Positions 1 through 12,430 of a DNA stretch of 64,000 nucleotides are shown in pieces. This DNA comes from Pseudocercospora fijiensis CIRAD86. Taxonomy: Eukaryota > Ascomycota > Dothideomycetes > Mycosphaerellales > Mycosphaerellaceae. Position 1 is the stretch's first letter, and each line of letters opens with the position of its first letter. A model generated the notes under the pieces. The model saw only the letters and a program-made list of their open reading frames with translations. It had not been told where the DNA came from and ran no database searches. The translations under genes were made by a program, and so were the position numbers. Where the stretch lies: NCBI RefSeq assembly GCF_000340215.1, contig NW_006921540.1, positions 2,479,486 through 2,543,485 on the forward strand, read 5' to 3'.

Positions 1-2790
1 AGTTTCTTTAGCGGCTAGCTTACGCTTAGCCGTTTTTACTTCCGCTTTAGCGGCTTTTATAGCGGCCTTACTAGCTTTCTTCTCCTCGCGGTGCCTCTAC
101 TCGATCGCGTCTAATTTCTTCGATACCTTAGCTTTAAGCTTCTCCTTTTCCTTTATATATAAAGGGAAGGGTAGTATCTCTAGCCGTACGCCTCCCTCGG
201 TTATTGCCTCTCGGGATTTTAGCTCGTAGTAGCTAGGGGAAATATCCTAGAACTTGAAGATAAGGCCCTTAGTAGCTAGTACGAGGCTAAATATTAAGTC
301 TATTAGTAGCGCGCGTAGGCCTAGAGGGAAACGCCCTAGCTATAGCTAGAAATTCTAGATTATATAGTAGAAATCTTATTCGATATCGCCCTAGGCTAAC
401 TACTATATCTAATTTTTAGTAAGTTCGGCGATAAGCTATATATACGTAGATTGCTATATTAAGAGGAGCTTACCCTTAAGTACGGCGGGTTTCGACTAAT
501 CTAGGGTATTAGGACACTCCTCGCCTATCTTATCGAAGATAGCCTTAAAGTACTCTACGATTCTACTAGGCTCGCTTTCGGCGTTAAGTAGTAGGCTAAT
601 ACTATCGGAGAAAAGTCCGATAAAACAGTCTTTAGCCTCCTTATATATCTTAAGGTAGATCTAGCCCTCCGTTATCTAGTATACTAGGGCGACGTAGGCT
701 AGCGCTGTTTCGGACATCTTATCCTAATAGAGCTCCTTAAAGAGATCTACGTATTTCGCGTTTCGGCTATAGAAGGGAATCTTATACGTAGGTATCGCGA
801 TATCCTCCGGCTTACGTACCTCGTATAGGATAGAGTCGTCGCTACTAAATATATCGTATTTAATATCGTAGATAAGAGGTTCGCCCGCTATAGCCTACTC
901 CTACGAATAGGTATCTACGCTAAACTTTAGGTTCGCTAGGCCTTCTTCGCAATTCTATATCCATTTTAGGGGATAGAGCTCGCCGGTCTTCTTATAGATT
1001 GCTTTAGGCAGTTCGCTAGCCGGGATATGCTTCTAGTTAGTATACTTAATAGATCTGTACGCGTTATCGGAGTCGACGAGCGCGTTCTTACATAGGAGCA
1101 GGTCGAAACAATAAGGCTAGACAGACGTAAGGTATCGGCGCAATCTTTTAGGCAAGATACTTTAGCTATCGGACGTTCGTATCGCAGCGCGAGCGCCTAA
1201 AATAGCGTTCTTTTAGGCGTCTATAGGCTTGTCTTCTAGGCGTCGAAATTATACTTATCGACGAAGTTCTTTAAATCTACCTACTTATAGTAATTATAGA
1301 TATCGAGCCCTAGCTCCTTATTACGGCCTTTGAATTTTCTCTTACACTACTTTACTTACTTAGTCTAAGCCTTCTTAACCTAGTTAAGGCAGGCGGCCTT
1401 CTAGTTATCGGTCTCGGTTTTAATCTATAGAGCCTTAATAGGTAGCTTTACCTTCTAACCCTCTTCTTTAGCCTACTTGCGATAGACTAAGGCTTTACGG
1501 TTAATTTCGCCCTCCTTTATAAGCTTTTGTTTTAGGACGTCGAGTTTTTCCCTACCGAAACGGTTATAGGTCTTATAGAATAGCTCGGCGGACTTATTCT
1601 AACCGTACTATTAGGTATCGTAGAGGTAGGCCCCTTAGGCGCCGATTAAGTCCTAGAATTGTCCGGTAAGAGTATACTCGCTCCTCCGTACGCTAAAGGC
1701 TATCTAGCGCGATACGTAGGCCGGGGCGTTAGGTAAGAAAGGCTCTACGCTATATAGCCTCTTATTTATAGCGATTTCGTAGAGAAGCGAGCTATTACGG
1801 CTAACTATATTATTTAGGGTACGCGCTATCGCTATAGGAACATCTAAAATAGCGTTAAGGGATAGGCCGGCTCTATCGATATAGAGAAATATATCGGAGA
1901 AGTTAGGCTTTATATCTAGGTAGGGAATTCTTAGAAGTTCGCCTTTCCTAGGCGGTAGTATAGCGTTCTTTATTTTCTCGTCTCTCTTCTTCTTATACGC
2001 TCGCTTAGTAGCTTCTTTTTTATTAACGACTTCGTCGATATCTTCGTTAGCGCGGTTATCGTCTTTAATCGACTAAACGACGTCTTCTATCGGATCGCCG
2101 ACGTTTCTATCGATATCTTCGCTAGTATAATTATCGTCTTTAGTCGACTAAACGACGTCTTCTATTAGGTCGCCGACGTCTTAGGGCGTACTAGTAGACT
2201 TAGACTTGCTTCCTAAGTCTACGTAGGTATCCTACTCTTACTCCCTAGCTTCTACGGGCTATTCTTATTTCTTAGCATTTCCGGTTATAGACTATCGTTC
2301 CTCTCTATTCTTAGTACTAGGCTATTCCCCTTTATCCTTCTTAGTAATAGGCTGCTGTTTTTTACTATTTTTAGCAATAGGCTACTATTCTTTATCCTCC
2401 TTAGTAATAGGCTACTATTCCTTACTATTTTTAGTAATAGGCTACTATTCCTTATCCTCCTTAGTAATAGGCTATTATTCTTTACTATTTTTAGTAATAG
2501 GCTGCTATTCTTTATCCTCCTTAGTAATAGGCTGCTATTTCTTACTATTTTTAGTAATAGGCTACTATTCTTTATTATTAGTAGATATAGGACGCGGCTA
2601 TCCTTAGCCTTTACTAGGGTTGTCGTCGTCGCGTAGCGATAGTAATATATCGAATATACCGCTCTACTTACGCTAGCGTAGGAGGTTAGGATCGCTTACT
2701 ATAGATAGCGCGGTAAGCCGGTAGCGCGTAGTCGATATCGAGTATAGATATTACTAAGATACTTATAGTAGTAACGGTATACTACCGACT
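1..2790 (-). pseudogene. Unrecognised large protein gene, RIP-damaged, runs off the left edge
   Basis: I do not recognise the family. Read on the minus strand, one phase stays coherent from about 2,790 to about 1,250, and a coherent phase is seen again from about 740 to the edge. Breaks are almost only TAG/TAA at expected Gln or Trp codons. The N-terminal part is followed by a tandem 10-residue repeat built on EQQPIT (2,285-2,578), then a lysine-rich stretch (KKEATKRAYKKKRE, near 2,000), a globular-looking part, and near 1-200 a C-terminal Lys/Ala/Glu-rich probable coiled coil. Between about 1,250 and 740 I could not keep the phase, so an intron or indel is likely. It lies downstream of Gypsy-3 on the same strand and could be host or element cargo. 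The CDS-like character is well supported, the function unknown. Confidence 0.5.
2285..2578 (-). repeat. Tandem 30-base repeat encoding a 10-residue unit
   Basis: About ten head-to-tail 30-base units alternate between two types (ending in TTTATCCTCC or TTACTATTT on the plus strand), giving a 60-base higher-order period. On the minus strand the units read as variants of (N/D)(S/K)KEQQPITK, with the first Gln codon often turned into TAG. It is part of the unknown gene at 1-2,790. Confidence 0.85.
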
Positions 2791-3359
2791 TATAGTATAT
2801 TATTATATATATAGTAATTATTACGCGAAGACGGACGGAAAAAGGTTACCTCGCGGTAGGGTCCGAGCTTCTACGCGCTTTTACGCGACTAACGGTAGCG
2901 TATATATACGAACCTTAAAACAAACTTTCGAAGTAAAGCGATAAGCGAGGAAAACGACTTCTAGAATTTATTAGTTCTATATAAGGTAGCCCGGAAGTCT
3001 ACGTCTATCGGTATTCGAAACCTATATCTAAATCTATAGAGATAATACTAGCGGAAACACTATTAGATTTCCTCTATAGGAGAGAAAACCTATAGCCGGG
3101 GGTTAAGGTACCGATTCGCTATAATAAGCGGGAATTGCAGCGTTATAAACAAGGATAGTAGAATTCTTCGATAGGCTCCTACCTAGGTATTTAGAGGCGC
3201 GGAGGTATCGCGCTATTACTAAATTTTATCCTTAGTAAGACGTCGTATCGTCGGAATTAGGGTCCTCCTCTTTATATCCCCTACTTTCTAGTTAGATACG
3301 TTAGATAGATCTAAAGTTAGGCCTTCCCTTAGCGTACTACTAGCGGCTATATCGCGAGT
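2791..3359. other. No gene recognised
   Basis: I see no coherent protein phase on either strand. The stretch lies between the C-terminal end of the Gypsy-3 integrase frame and the N-terminus of the unknown minus-strand gene, so it may hold the 3' UTR or LTR of Gypsy-3, but no second copy is present to define an LTR. Confidence 0.4.
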
Positions 3360-5709
3360 TATCTAGTAGCGATATATATCGGAGCTAATTAATTCCGGTC
3401 GTAGCGCTATATTGCCTATAGTCGAGTTCTACTCGCTTAAGGTTATATCTAGTAGAAACGGACCGGTCTACTACTCCCTAAAGGGGCCGCCGATAGACTT
3501 ATCGTCGCTTTCTTTAATATATACTAGTTTCTTCTGCCCTCTCGGTAGCTAGCGTCGTATAGGCTACGTCTATCTATTAGCGTTCCCGTCGATATCGTTA
3601 CTACTACTATTATCCTAGCTATATCGTATCGATCTCGTAGCGATATGTCTCGGCTCCCTCTATATTATAGACGGCGTTATTTAATTAACTTGTCTATCCG
3701 TAACTTGCGAGTTTTCGAATCTTTTAATTAGGTATTCGTTACCTTCTCGTATTTCGTCTTCTCTAACCTATTTATTTATTATTAGTTGCTCGTCCTTCTA
3801 CTTTACTAGATATTTAGTCTTTCCCCTTAAGCTACGTTTAGCTAAAACGCGTTTAGGAGTTATTATAGGTTGTTTAGACTATAGGTCTATCGGGGCCGGA
3901 ACGCGAGGATAAAGTCTCGAGAAAGGATCCTTCGCTAGATTAGGTACGGGCTTAAGCTACGCAATCGATATTACCGGGTAGAATTTAACTAATTTCGGTA
4001 GCTCTAGCTCGTAGGCTAGTTTGCCTATCCTTCTCTTAATCTTAAAAGGGCCTATAGTCTAATTACTATATTTGCGATAGCTCTAACTATATACGCGATA
4101 TCTGTAATATAGCCTAAGTATAGTATAGTCTCCCGGCTCGAAGAATATATACTAATGCTTAGTATCGTAGCGGTGCTTTATATCTACCGCTACGAAGGCT
4201 ATAGATTCCTCGGCTACGTCCCGAAATTGCTATCGTAGCGTTACGTAATCCTTTAGCTATAGCTCCCGGAGCCCGATAAAGGCGTCGGTATTTAAATTAA
4301 ACCTAAAAAGTATCTTATCGGGCGAGACGCCGGTACTCGTATTCTTAATACTCCCGAGATAAGATATAAGAGAGGGAAGGACGTCTATCTACTATATATC
4401 TAGATTTGCCGTAATAAAATACCGTATAGCGATCTTAACGGTCTAATTTATACGTTTAGACTAGCCGTCTATCTACGGATAGTAAGCTATAGAGGCGAGG
4501 ATCGATATACCTAGTAGCTTTATTATTATAGTAAAGAATTTAGATAGCTATTTAGGATCTCGATCGTAGATAAAAACTTTAGTAACCCGCTAAGATCGCT
4601 CTTAGATAGCCGTAAGGTACTAGGCTGCCTAGGTTTCTATAGTCTACTAGTATTTGCCGAGGAGGAGCAAAACCCGTTTAGACTTCTTATAGATTACTAT
4701 AAGAAGCGTATTAAAGCCTTCGTTAGTAGGTAGGAGTCCTATAATCTAGTCTACTATTTAGACGTCTATAGGAAGCCTATACTTCGCGTCTATCGGATTA
4801 AGTTACCCGTAGGGCTTATATCGCGTTAGCTAATTCGCCTTATATATATAGTACTAGTCGATATAGCGCTCTAAATGTCGGCGGTAGTACCGGACGTAGA
4901 AACTCGCGTTAACGCGATCGAGGGTACGCTAAAAACCCGCGTAATGCCGAAGGTTATAGGCTATCTTAAAGATCTTATAAGTAAGGCTAAAAGGAATATA
5001 TAGGCAGGAATAATATAAGGCTAGGTTAATATAGTAAACTAAGCTATCTTCCCGAAAAAATCTAATTCTATCTAGGCACTTTAGGTCTATCGGGACGTCG
5101 TCGGGTTTTTTAAGCGTATACTATATACTACGTACGGCGGTATCTTCCGAAGAGCGTAGAGAGGGCGGCTTCGGGAGATACGCTAGAGGCTAGTCCGAGT
5201 AGACCGAAGGTGCCTTACCCGTCTCTAGGGCGGCTTTTACCTAGGCTTTAGAGTATATCTTCTTTTGTCTAGCTTTATAGTCGCGCTTACGCCTCTACTT
5301 TCTCCGTAATTAGTAATTCGATATCTACTCGGGTTATACTACTTAATCCTAGGTATATACGACTTCGATAGACTTAAGGACTACTAGTAATCTCCGCTAT
5401 AGTCGGTCGTCTTAGTATACTTTCCTAAGTCTTGTTTTAAACTCGTCGGAGAGCGATATTACCGTTTCTACGTAGAGAGTAGGTTCCTTTTAAGAAAAAG
5501 GCGGGTATCTCGTCGCGATAGTAGTATTTCTATCTATTAGTTTATAAAAAGAAACATTCGCTATAGTCGATCCTAGACGGGGAGAGGACATTTACTAGAG
5601 CCGAAAGCAGAAGAGTAGGGATATTTATTTTAAAATTTAGGAGGTTAAGGCTACGTATATACGTAGTAGCGGTAGACGTAGGGTCTAGCGATTAGCTCGA
5701 GATTTTTAT
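3360..5709 (-). pseudogene. Gypsy-3 integrase with C-terminal chromodomain (3' part of pol)
   Basis: This is the downstream part of a Ty3/gypsy polyprotein that inserts retrotransposon cDNA into the chromosome. On the minus strand it shows a zinc-binding HLERYID motif (near 4,870) whose Cys codons are mutated, then the integrase core with a DRDPK motif (near 4,570), an AYYP..DG.SKRIN block (near 4,470, normally YHPQTDGQSERTN), and a GPFKIKRRIGKLAYELELP block (near 4,030). A chromodomain-like tail (KRSLRGKTKYLVK, near 3,840) follows. In-frame stops are RIP type. The upstream part (RNase H) lies at 36,426-36,965, because Gypsy-1A inserted here; the two pieces join across the ATCGT duplication. 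The phase stays open past the chromodomain to about 3,360. Confidence 0.85.
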
Positions 5710-5714
5710 ATCGT
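5710..5714. repeat. Target-site duplication of Gypsy-1A, left copy (ATCGT)
   Basis: ATCGT occurs directly before the left LTR and again directly after the right LTR (36,421-36,425). Five bases is the usual size for Ty3/gypsy integration. Confidence 0.9.
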
Positions 5715-5912
5715 TATTAGGACTAAAGAGGTTATACGTAATTAGTGTGTAACTAGGCTCGAGTAAAGCTAGGGTCTTAGTGCCTTAGGTAGGGCTTAGC
5801 GCTTAGCGTTAGGCTAACTTACCTACCTTCCTCCCTTTTCTCTTAGATCTCTATCGAATACTATACTAATTTACTACTACCCTATCTACCTACTAATATA
5901 ACCCTTCTTATA
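5715..5912 (+). repeat. Gypsy-1A 5' LTR (198 bases)
   Basis: It starts TATTAGGAC and ends CTTATA. Comparison with the other LTRs shows that the ends were TGTCAGGGC and CTTACA before RIP, giving the usual TG...CA. The same unit occurs at 36,223-36,420, 43,948-44,144 and 50,948-51,144. Confidence 0.93.
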
Positions 5913-6149
5913 TAGTATTCGATCTACTCTTTAAGAATAGTAGCTAGATAGTCCTTATTTTAAGCCTTTAGTAGTATAGCTACGAAACCCGTTAATCTAA
6001 CTATATTACGCCTAAAGAACGGGACCTATACGTACTATCCTATTAAAACAACCGTACCAATTATTAAGTAAGGCCTCCTATACGGCCTATTATACTAATT
6101 TAATCGCACTAAGCCGATATCTACTAATTCCGCTATATCCGTATCTTAG

Positions 6150-6710
6150 GGGCCGATAATACATTATTAGTATTATCCCCTATTATAATAGCCGGCTTAT
6201 TACGAAGCAATAACAACCGCGGCGCCGCTAGTAGCGCTAGTAATAATAACGCTAGTAGCACAGTTCCTACTAAAGTGCCTACTAAAGAGCCTACTAGAGG
6301 GCCTACTAAAGAAGAACCTATAATTCTAGGTAATAATCTAGAATTGCCTATTAACGACATTCTTAACAATATTGTTAATCGACGATATAGCTAACTAGCC
6401 TTTAGCCCTTAACTATTAGGGAGACTTTAAGAAGCTACTCAAAACAGGCTTACTGCCCTACGTTAAGAATAATAGCTAAAGGATAACCTCCTCGAGCTCC
6501 GTCGCCTTTAGGAAGCCCTAATAACTACTACTAAACTAATAGTAGGACCTTCTTTACTACCTATCTAAAAGAAGGATGCTAAACTTAAGGACTATACCGT
6601 ATTTAATAGCTCTAGTCGAAAGCAGTATAACGACTATATTCGTAACTATAAACTTAACTAGCGCAATATACTAAGAGCGCTACTAGATAACTACTCCTTA
6701 GTCGTATACG
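6150..6710 (+). pseudogene. Gypsy-1A gag, N-terminal part
   Basis: Gag forms the cytoplasmic virus-like particle of the retrotransposon. This part corresponds to 50,100-50,690 of copy B, where the minus-strand frame is still open for 80 codons: a short hydrophobic/Asn start, then a Pro/Thr/Lys-rich repeat region (PTK, PTKEP, PTGEP), then a segment ending NNIVNRRYS. In copy A the same blocks read IAGLLRSNN, PTKVPTKEPT and NNIVNRRYS before TAG. LINE-A interrupts the frame at 6,727 and gag resumes at 11,629. The start codon cannot be fixed because neither copy keeps a clear ATG. Confidence 0.75.
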
Positions 6711-6726
6711 CTATATAGTATATTAA
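6711..6726. repeat. Target-site duplication of LINE-A, left copy
   Basis: CTATATAGTATATTAA, repeated with one C/T change at 11,613-11,628. Copy B has this site once, uninterrupted, near 50,120, which confirms the insertion. Confidence 0.85.
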
Positions 6727-6799
6727 GACGATATATAGTCGAGCCTAGACAATAGCAGCGAACAATTAGAGAAGAAGGGAAGACAGTTAAGAAGGAAGG

Positions 6800-8000
6800 G
6801 AGGACGAATAGAAAGCACTATATACTAGGGCAGAGGAGGTACTAAAGGTAGAAGATAGAAGAACCCCTAAGAGGGCATATAGGATAATAATCTTAGAACT
6901 CCTTAGAGGACTGAAAGCAATCTACAACTAGGCAAGCTACGTAATTACAAAGGTAGCTAATACAGTCGCAGCAAGGATTACGAAGAAACAATAGGAGACA
7001 AGCCTAAACTACTACACCTAGGCAGCAGTAGCTAGTTAGGAGGCGCTAAAACCCCCGAGGACAGTAGTTAGAGTCTATATTACGGACCTATAGGAGCAAA
7101 AGGAAATCTAAGGACTTATAGGGAAAGAGATTGTAGAAAGAATTGTAGTTAAAGAGGTAATTAGGGCTAGGAACGAAGGTAAAGGGGTAATTAAGCTATT
7201 TACAGTATAAGAGTAGGACAAAAAGAAGCTAGAAACACAAAAAGAATAGATAACCAAGATAGGGAAAACAGTAAAGGTCTCCTAATAGCAATTTATAATT
7301 ATAGCCTATAGTATAATAAGAAGCTTTAAGGAAGAATAGGATATTAAGAGCCTATAGAGACAAAACTAAGCTATATACCTAGGCCTAAAGATTATAAAAG
7401 TAGCATAGATTAAAAGGAAAATCGAAGAGACTAAGAAGCAGTCTTCCCTAATTATCTAGGTAGGGAGTATAGAGCAAGCTAATATAGTGCTAGACTAGGG
7501 GTTGTTCTAGGACTTTAAAAGATTAGAAACAGAGATATATAGAAGTAACTATAGGATAATGCAGTACTTCAAATGTTAACACTATAGACACTTAGCAGCT
7601 AAGTATATAAAGACAACTAACACCTGCTCCTATTATGTAGGGGATTACTAGGTTAAAGAATGTAAAGTATATAAGGGAGAAGCAAGATATATATGCTATA
7701 CTAAAAGATACCCCTCTTAGGCAAAGGAATGCCTAGTAAGAATATAGGTAGCTAGGAAGGCAAAGGAAGCTAGAATTAATACACTAAAAAGATATATAAC
7801 AAGCTAGGGCAGCCAGGTATAGAAGTAACCTAGCTAAGTGCTATAAAAGAGGTCTAGGCAAGATAATAGGTTTACATTTAGGGCCTTACTAGCATAAGAG
7901 AGTTACTAGTAACTAGGGAGACTAAGATACCTTAACATTATAGGAAAGGAAGCAGGGCAGACAAAGCTTAGTTAAATATTAGTCTAAAGTAAGGGAAGAC
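6800..8000 (+). pseudogene. LINE-A ORF1: gag-like nucleic-acid-binding protein
   Basis: ORF1 proteins coat the LINE RNA. The N-terminal half is Glu/Lys/Arg-rich with likely coiled-coil character. Near 7,570-7,740 there are three clustered Cys/His knuckles of CX2CX4HX4C type, recognisable as FKC.HY.HLAAKY, CSYYVGDY.VKEC and ICYTKRYPS.AKEC; several Cys and His codons now encode Tyr (TGC to TAC, CAC to TAC). Many TAG/TAA codons replace Gln and Trp. The relic is not functional. Boundaries are estimated; LINE-B keeps the same layout. Confidence 0.8.
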
Positions 8001-8034
8001 TAAAGGAAAACCTATAGGGAAATGATATAGATAA

Positions 8035-11000
8035 AACCTAATAAACATTGTAACATTACTAAACATTATATAGTACAATGTTAACAAGAGCAAAGATAAG
8101 GTACAGAGGAGCTTCCTTTAAGCACTAAACCTAAAAGAACGTTACATTATTGCAATCTAAGAGCCCTAGCTTAACCTATATATAAAGAGACTAGCAACAG
8201 TTAAAGACCTAAGATACTACCTAATTATCTATAACTAGGGAGCCCTAAGGATATACATCTATATTAGCAAGGAGATAGATATAGAAACCTAGCAGGCTAT
8301 ACTATAGGAGGATAGGGACCTAACATTAGTTTAAGTAGAGACATCCTAAGGTACACTCTAAGTCTACTATATATATAACCTACTACTAGACTTAAGAAGC
8401 AGTACCTAACTGAAAACCCTAGAAAGACTACCTAGAGTTATCTAGGGGAATACCTACTAAATCCTACTTAGGGATTTCAACCTCTACTACCCCCTCTAGG
8501 GCTTAGACTTTACCCTAGCTTACTACTTCCTAGTAGGAAGACTAATTAACATATTAGAGAGGGAAGGAATAGAAATTGTTACCCTAAAGGGACTAATTAC
8601 TTAGGAGGCAAGAGGAAGCAGTAGCATACTAGACCTATACTTTGTATTACATTAGATTAGGAATAGGATTATAAGATATAGGGTTAACTAGGAACTAGAA
8701 GAATTATTAGACTACTTCCCGGTACAGATTAAGCTAAATGTTTAAGCTAATTAGGAAAGGGAACTAGAGGAGAAGCTCAACTAGAACGGTACCTAATAGG
8801 GTAGGATTAGGGAGGAACTAGAAAGGGACCTAAAACTAGAGGAACTCTTAATAAAGTACCTACTAAGGCTAGAGGACATTAATAAGGCAGTAGAAGAACT
8901 AATAGGAATCCTAAAACAGGTAGCTAGAAAGTATACCCTAGCAAAGAAACATTTACTATACTAGTAACTATACTAGACTAGTAAGTATATAAGGAAGGTT
9001 AAAGTAGTAAGAAAGGCTAGGAGGCAGTAGATATAAACCTATACCTAGGAAGCATAGGACAACTATAATAAAGCCTGCTAGGAAAAGAAGATCTAGATTA
9101 AGAAAGATAAGATATAAGAATAGAGATCTATAATAGGAATAATTATAAAGAAACTAGAGGAGATGTAGAGGATAGCTAAATAGGCAAGAAGACCTAAATA
9201 GGACAAGGATATGCTACTACAATTCCCGGACATTATAGACTAATAAGGACAAATATAGACTATAATAGAAGGGAAAGTAAGAGCCCTAGGCTAACACTTC
9301 TTCTATAGAAAAGTATAAGCAGACCTATTAGATATAAAGGAGAAAGAACAAGAGACTCTACTACTAGGTATACTAAGAGATACCTAGGTCAAACCCGAAA
9401 CTATTAAAAGGATCCTAAAGAAAATTCTAGGCAATAAGGCACTAGGAGAAGACAAGATCTATAACAAACTTCTAAAAGCATATAGGAAGGGGCTAGCCCT
9501 AGTACTAGCTAATATCTTTTTACAAAGCCTAGTACTAGGACACTACCTAAGACTATTTAGGAAGTCCCTAACAGTAGTGCTAAAGAAGCCCTAGAAGGAA
9601 GACTATATACAGCTTAAGGCCTACAGACTAATAGCCCTACTTAACATAATAGGCAAGGTACTAGAAAAAATTGTCGCTAAAAGGCTAACAACCTTTACCG
9701 AGGGAAGGAACATCCTTCCTAAAGGCTAGATAGGAGGAAGAAAGAAGAGGTTAACACTAATAGCTATAGAACTAATTACAGAATAGATTAAGTATATCTA
9801 GTACTATAGTTAAAACTAGGTAGCAACCCTCCTCTCCCTTAATATCTTAGGAGCCTTTAACAATGTCTCCTATAAAAGGCTCCTATATATACTCAAGTAG
9901 AAAGCTATACTAAACTAGATAGTCTAATTTACCTAGTCCTTCCTATAGGAAAGATTAATATAACTTATTCTAGGCAAATTCAAATTAGACCTAATGCTAA
10001 CTAAAAAGGGAATCCCCTAAGGATTAATACTCTCCCTAATCCTCTTCCTTATCTTTATAGCAGACCTACTCCTACTCCTAGAATCAAAAAACACATTAGC
10101 ATTAGGGTTTATAGATGATACAAACATCCTAGCCTAGTCTAAGACAATAGAAACTAACTGTAAGATCCTAGAAGAGAAGCACTAGGAGTATAAAAAATAG
10201 GTAAGGAGGTATAGAGCAAAATTCGCCCTAGAAAAGTACTAGCTTATCTACTTTAGTAAGGCTAAATCAACCTATAATATAAAGCAATTAATCACTATCT
10301 AAGGCTTTGAAACCCAACTATTAGCAGAGCTTAGGGTACTAGGGATCTAGCTAGATCTAAAACTGAATTAGGGACTACAAGTAAAGAAGGCAAAGTAGAG
10401 GGTAGATACTAATATACAATCTATTAATAGGCTTATAGCCTCTATATAGGGGGCTACATTCGAGAAAGCTAAAGTTATATATAAAGCAATTGTCAAGCTA
10501 GCAATGCTATATAGAGTACAGATATAGACAGCCTAGGAGAAAACACTAAAGAGGATTAAGTAACTAGTTAGTAGGTCCTAAACCTAAAGCCTAAAGAAAA
10601 TCCTAGGAGCATACAAAACTATACTAACAAGGATAGTGGAAATAGAATTAGGGATCCCACTAGTCAAACAATACTTTAAGGGACTAAGACACTAATATAC
10701 AGCAAAGACAATAGAATACCTAGCCTAATAGACTATCTAAAAGGCACTAGACAAGATAAAAGCCTAGTACATTAGGACTAGGAGGCGAGACAGACTACAA
10801 ATAACTCCCTAGAAAGTTAAAGACCTAGAGCAATATAGAGTCTTAATAAGAGAAATGCTAGAGAAAGAGCTTTAGGGACTAAATATAAGGCTAAAGGAAG
10901 ACAAGCTAAAGGGAGAGAAACAAAGCCTAGTAGAATCAATTGCTAGATACCTATAGGAGTAGGAATAGAACAAAACACAAGTTAGACTAGGAACCCTAAA

Positions 11001-11560
11001 GGCACTAATTAAATTTGGTCAATATAACTACTAGCTCTATAAGGACCTAAATAGGGCCGAGGCAAGCCTAGCTATCTAAATCAGATCTGAATACATAGGA
11101 CTCAGATCTTACCTATTTAGAAGAAACGTCCTAGGAATTGAAAGTAGAGCTTGCTAATATAGCTACCAATCTTAGAACCCTAAGTATATACTACTAGTCT
11201 GCCCTTAATAGTTAGAAGGCAGAAGTAATTAGAGACTAAAAGCAATAGAAAGGGAATACGATAAGCTAATCTAGAGCAAAGAAGACCTAAAGAGGATAGT
11301 GAAGTAGATTATTAAACAGGGATTTATATAACAATTCGCACTAGTAAGGGAAACTAAGGAGTAGATAAGAAGGAGGGAAGAAGAGGGGGAAAGAAGGGCA
11401 AGGCAGCAGGCAAGGTAGTTAGAGGGTAATAACTATAACACTAGTATACCCTAGAGGAAGGAAAATAAGGAAACGAGGAAGATTAATACTTATAAATAGG
11501 ACAGGAGGGAGGTTTTTACTAACCAAGTTGGTTTCCTACCTAAAACAATATATAGAAACA
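8035..11560 (+). pseudogene. LINE-A ORF2: endonuclease, reverse transcriptase, C-terminal zinc finger
   Basis: This protein nicks target DNA and reverse-transcribes the LINE RNA at the nick. An APE-like endonuclease starts near 8,040 (YNVNKSKDKVQRSFL; IQEP.LN; RDFNLYYPL.GLDF near 8,465). The reverse transcriptase starts near 9,430 (GNKALGEDKIYNKLLK), followed by GAFNNVSYKRLLY near 9,850, GIP.GLILSLILFL near 10,010, and the catalytic FIDD motif at 10,108-10,119 (GFIDDTNILA). A Cys/His finger near 11,155 ends in LLVCP, typical of Tad1/I-like ORF2 C-termini. The two catalytic Asp survive here, but dozens of Gln/Trp-to-stop changes make it dead. I do not find RNase H. Confidence 0.9.
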
Positions 11561-11612
11561 GACCTGCATAGGCCGAAAGGCACTACAACAGGCAAATGAA
11601 ATATCTATCTAT

Positions 11613-11628
11613 CTATATAGTATATCAA
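11613..11628. repeat. Target-site duplication of LINE-A, right copy
   Basis: CTATATAGTATATCAA follows the ATCT-repeat tail and matches 6,711-6,726 with one C/T difference. Confidence 0.85.
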
Positions 11629-12430
11629 TAGCGACCTAAAGCGTATATAGGATAACTATTTCGACTCCCTTAACGATTAGACTACTGTTTAGTAGCAGAC
11701 CTATAAAACTATTATACTAGACACCCTTAGAAATCCTATACTAAGGCAATAATACGCTTAGGACCTATATCTTCGAGCTAAGTAAAAGACCGATCAATCG
11801 GCTCGCTTATTTAAGGCCTATTTAAAGACCCTCGAGGATAACCTTCCGGCTAAGACTAATTCTATCTAGATCTCTAAAATACGCCCTAAGCTTAGGCAGG
11901 AGCTTATTCTCGAATTAGACCGCCGCCGTATGTTTAAATAGGCTAACCTAATACGCATTTAATTTATAGTCGAAGTAGAAACAGCCGAGCGAGCTATTTA
12001 GCTTTAGTAACGGCTAGAGTCGAGAATCCGACTAACTAGTACTAACCGTAGTAACCGTAGTAGCCGTAGAGGAAACTAAGGTTCCTACTAAGATAACAAT
12101 ACTAATAATAGGAATAGTAATAACGACCGTAGAAGGGGCCGTAGCCGACGGCTATATAGAGGAGGCCGCGATAGGGGCCGTAAAAGGGGCTCGTATCCCT
12201 ATAGTACTAATCGCTTAACTAATAATAGTAGCAATAACGGCTATAGCAATCCCCTAACTAGATTGAAGTGCTTTAACTGCGATAGCACTAGCTATCTACT
12301 AGGCTAATGCGACAAACCTAGAGACTAGGCTCGAATTAACCGTACTACCGCTAAGTACCGGAAAGCCCTTTTAGCCGCTAATGCTACCCCTATAGGCTAA
12401 CCTTCGAAAAAAGAATAAGCGCCGTACTAA
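11629..12430 (+). pseudogene. Gypsy-1A gag, C-terminal part with zinc knuckle
   Basis: This continues the gag interrupted by LINE-A. An Arg/Gly/Asn-rich basic segment lies near 12,030-12,240. A knuckle follows near 12,265-12,310, reading CFNCDSTSYLLG.C. In copy B the Tyr position is Cys (TGT) and in copy C it is Tyr, so the ancestral knuckle may have been C-X2-C-X4-C-X4-C rather than CCHC, since RIP turns TGT into TAT. In copy B the gag phase and the pol phase differ by -1, so Pol was probably made by -1 frameshifting or from a separate start. Confidence 0.75.

Larger units (their letters stand above)
6727..11612 (+). mobile_element. LINE-A: full-length Tad1-like non-LTR retrotransposon
   Basis: About 4.9 kb with two frames (gag-like ORF1 and endonuclease/reverse transcriptase ORF2), a short ATCT-repeat 3' end in place of a poly(A) tail, and a 16-base target duplication. 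No RNase H domain is recognised after the reverse transcriptase; a C-terminal CCHC-like finger is present instead. Domain order and motifs fit the Tad1 clade of fungal LINEs. LINE-B (31,067-35,939) is a second copy, nearly collinear, differing mostly by C/T and G/A. CpG is rare in both, unlike the surrounding gypsy sequence. Confidence 0.93.

Noticed and set aside
2285..2578. CRISPR-like array
   Set aside because: Units are contiguous without spacers and encode a protein repeat; the genome is eukaryotic.
6133..6369. Minus-strand 78-codon open stretch (and its plus-strand partner at 50,473-50,727)
   Set aside because: Both are antisense shadows of the Pro/Thr-repeat start of Gypsy-1 gag.
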